64,000 bases of DNA, taken from contig NZ_JAEL01000007.1 in assembly GCF_000518885.1 (NCBI RefSeq), positions 36,654 to 100,653 of the forward strand, written 5' to 3'. Both the position numbers and the translations under genes were made by a program. Below are positions 62,587-64,000 of the stretch, one piece after another. The number at the start of each line of letters is the position of its first letter. Position 1 is the stretch's first letter. This stretch comes from Bacillus sp. J33 (GTDB taxonomy: Bacteria > Bacillota > Bacilli > Bacillales > Cytobacillaceae). The notes beneath the pieces were generated by a model. The model searched no databases. It had not been told where the DNA came from and was given only the letters and a program-made list of their open reading frames with translations.

Positions 62587-63336
62587 TTGTTATATAGTGC
62601 TGCAGCTGAAAATGAGACCAACGAGACTGTTAAATCTGATGTAAAAACTGTAAAATTGACTGAAAAAGAGATGATAAAAAGTATTAAAGAAAAATATAAG
62701 GATTCTGATGTAGCAAACAAATTAATTGAGAAAAGGAAAAAAGGGGAACTTTTTGATTCAGAGAATCCGAAGAAGCGACACCTTGGAATAAAGAAACAAA
62801 TAGATAAATATACTACAATTACTACTTTCCCTGATGGTTCAGTGATTGAAGAAAAGGTGGATTTTAGTGATGCTACCTTTTATGACGAGGATGGTAATGT
62901 TATTAACAATCCATTTACCCCTTTAACAAATACTGAACTTGAAGAATTAGAGAAAGCTGAAGAACCTGAGTTTTCAACCATGGCAAGTGTGATAAGTGGA
63001 GGTAGTTGGTCATCGGGAAGTGGTTATAGATGTGTTAATGGAATCAATGTACAAAAAGAGGTTTGGGGCAGATACGGCGCTGAGTATAGTGCAGACTTCT
63101 GTTTATACGATGGTGCTTACGATCATCTTCAAAGAGTATATGGAGTTAGACTTTGGTTTGATGGTGACTTTGATATTTTAGATCAAGGTGTTTTTAGAAG
63201 TAGAGAAACTATCGACTATAGCGCATATGGCGGAGTAAAGTTTAAGGTAAGTACCGGTCCAGATAGTGAAACGTCAACCCAATGGCTCTATTTGCGCGTC
63301 GGTTCAAATAATTATTGGTATACATCCACTTATTAA
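62587..63336 (+). CDS. Secreted-type protein with damaged 5' end, unknown
   Basis: About 249 residues from a TTG at 62587. The codons just upstream, open back to 62545, read ITEKLLLAGLVGKLLL and continue into YSAAAENE, so a signal peptide is present but without an ATG, GTG or well-placed TTG in front. A Lys/Glu-rich segment (residues ~15-125) and a beta-rich C-terminal domain of ~110 residues (GSWSSGSGYRCVNGINVQ, WFDGDFDILDQGVFRS) follow. Not recognised. Either a non-standard start or a 5' disruption next to the IS110 element. Followed by a small membrane gene. Confidence 0.55.
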   Translation: MLYSAAAENETNETVKSDVKTVKLTEKEMIKSIKEKYKDSDVANKLIEKRKKGELFDSENPKKRHLGIKKQIDKYTTITTFPDGSVIEEKVDFSDATFYDEDGNVINNPFTPLTNTELEELEKAEEPEFSTMASVISGGSWSSGSGYRCVNGINVQKEVWGRYGAEYSADFCLYDGAYDHLQRVYGVRLWFDGDFDILDQGVFRSRETIDYSAYGGVKFKVSTGPDSETSTQWLYLRVGSNNYWYTSTY

Positions 63337-63359
63337 CTTTTAAAGGGTGGTGGACATCT

Positions 63360-63485
63360 TTGTTTGATAATATAATCGTACATGAAACTCTTTTATTCTT
63401 CCATCGAATAGAGCCGTTAATGACTTTTATTAGTGCGGTTGCATTAGTATGGATTGCATGGAAGCTAAAAAGAAATAAAGATTAA
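63360..63485 (+). CDS. 41-aa single-helix membrane protein
   Basis: TTG 63360 with GGTGG 6 bases upstream, 24 bases after the secreted protein stop. The C-terminal half is a helix (MTFISAVALVWIAWKLKRNKD). Probably co-transcribed with, and a partner of, the gene before it. Confidence 0.5.
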   Translation: MFDNIIVHETLLFFHRIEPLMTFISAVALVWIAWKLKRNKD

Positions 63486-63570
63486 TTAAACCGTAGGCTG
63501 TTGAGAAACTTTCTGCAAGAGTAGAGTCAGGAATTTGCGGATTTACAACGTTAAAGAAATTTTTATATTA

Positions 63571-63615
63571 AAAAGCCTAATTTCTCAGCATTAAGTTGAG
63601 AAATTAGGCTTTTTT
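63571..63615 (+). terminator. Terminator upstream of the IS110 element
   Basis: Seventeen-bp stem (63571-63587 with 63594-63610 region; AAGCCTAATTTCTCA against TGAGAAATTAGGCTT) and six T residues. Ends the small operon. Confidence 0.93.
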
Positions 63616-63622
63616 CGTTGCT

Positions 63623-63820
63623 CCATTAAAGCGCCCTTTAATGGAAGATCAATCGTTCTTGAATATCCAAGTTGCACAGATATTCAAGCATCGCACCTGT
63701 TCACTTTAAGTTATCATGAACGAAACTAGCTCCTTACTCGTAACACCGTAGGTTAATTTGGTTACACTGTTTACTGGAAAAGCAAACCAAATCAGAGCTA
63801 CATTACGGAAGGAGCTAGTT
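63623..63820 (+). ncRNA. Candidate IS110 bridge (seeker) RNA leader
   Basis: Three helices can be read directly: CCATTAAAG/CTTTAATGG (63623-63644); CTTGAATATC/GATATTCAAG (63658-63688); and a long stem AACTAGCTCCTT...CGTAA with TTACG...AAGGAGCTAGTT (63724-63820) that encloses ATTTGGTT/AACCAAAT. The last stem also hides the transposase ribosome site. IS110-group elements encode their bridge RNA in this place. Function is inferred from position and structure. Confidence 0.6.
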
Positions 63821-63823
63821 ATT

Positions 63824-64000
63824 ATGAAGGATACCATAAAATATGTAGGTTTAGACGTTTCAAAAGAAAAAATTGCCGTTGCCATTGCAGATGAGGGTCG
63901 AGATGAGCCAAGGTATTGGGGAATGATTCCTAACACTCCGGAATCCATTAGAAAATTAGTAAAAAAGCTTGGAGAAAAAGAGAATCTTCGAGTGTGCTAT
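63824..64000 (+). CDS. IS110-family transposase (3' end outside window)
   Basis: 59 codons visible. KYVGLDVSKEKIAVAIADEG is the first catalytic block of the DEDD (RuvC-like) domain of IS110 transposases, with the Asp in GLDVSK. ATG 63824 has AAGGAG about 9 bases upstream, inside the 3' arm of the leader stem. Confidence 0.88.
   Translation, partial: MKDTIKYVGLDVSKEKIAVAIADEGRDEPRYWGMIPNTPESIRKLVKKLGEKENLRVCY

Larger units (their letters stand above)
63620..64000 (+). mobile_element. IS110-family insertion sequence (5' part; continues outside window)
   Basis: A structured non-coding leader of about 200 bases followed by the transposase start at 63824. IS110 elements have no terminal inverted repeats, so the left edge (somewhere between 63616 and 63660) cannot be fixed here. 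Confidence 0.75.

Noticed and set aside
1..64000. CRISPR array, prophage, tRNA or rRNA genes
   Set aside because: No regularly spaced identical repeats, phage structural genes or tRNA/rRNA sequences were recognised on either strand.

Overview
The window comes from the chromosome of a low-GC, spore-forming Bacillaceae species. Reasons: recognisable Bacillus-type genes (tnrA with its own operator, nagP, a namZ/nagZ/amidase set, cwlO, the sporulation diadenylate cyclase cdaS, a YrhD/YrhE-type formate dehydrogenase pair), strong AGGAGG ribosome sites, many TTG/GTG starts and U-tailed hairpin terminators. The genus cannot be fixed from sequence alone; a Cytobacillus/Mesobacillus-like relative is a guess. 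No rRNA, tRNA or CRISPR array was seen.

Layout. 1-3.0 kb: a YtrA/YtrB-type GntR-ABC operon with a perfect operator palindrome, its permease running off the left edge. 3.1-14.7 kb: a glycolate/lactate locus with an LldP/GlcA-type permease, an IclR regulator, an FAH-family hydrolase, malate synthase G, the three glycolate oxidase subunits (glcD, glcF, glcE) and a FadR-type GntR regulator. A related 19-bp motif lies upstream of the permease, malate synthase and glcE. 14.9-24.3 kb: cwlO, then genes around formate oxidation (DUF2294 protein, fdhD, DUF1641 protein, 990-aa formate dehydrogenase) mixed with a CBS protein, a cupin-HD-GYP protein and small proteins. 24.6-30 kb: a secreted LVIVD-repeat protein, a nitrilase/GNAT pair, and several small genes including two very short ones (35 and 46 aa). 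30.2-37.1 kb: a peptidoglycan-sugar recycling operon (amidase-like, nagZ, namZ, nagP) with a NagR-type operator. 37.5-43.2 kb: an ABC exporter, a two-part ThrE-type exporter, tnrA, two small genes (one FbpA-like), PadR and ChrA.

43.4-53.7 kb is the most distinctive part: a 12-gene, same-strand block. It encodes a cytochrome b-like membrane protein, a Mo-bisPGD/4Fe-4S oxidoreductase of the NapA/NasC kind, a four-cluster ferredoxin subunit, a Tat-exported Rieske protein, three small unrecognised proteins, a NarK-type transporter fused to a PAS domain, and two histidine kinases, a NarL/NreC-type regulator and an NreA-type GAF protein. It reads as one nitrate uptake, reduction and sensing unit. 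Two GGGGAA-N-TTCCCC palindromes sit 21 bp apart at about -42 and -63 from a predicted start site. 54-64 kb holds small membrane proteins, a class B penicillin-binding protein, a DinB protein, an SRAP protein, cdaS, degraded genes (DUF3231-like, methyltransferase) and the 5' part of an IS110-family element whose leader is strongly structured.

Dispersed repeats of two related, non-coding, MITE-like families (up to about 290 bp, GGCT...AGCC ends, shared GC-rich core) occupy at least eight intergenic sites; some copies retain only the two ends.
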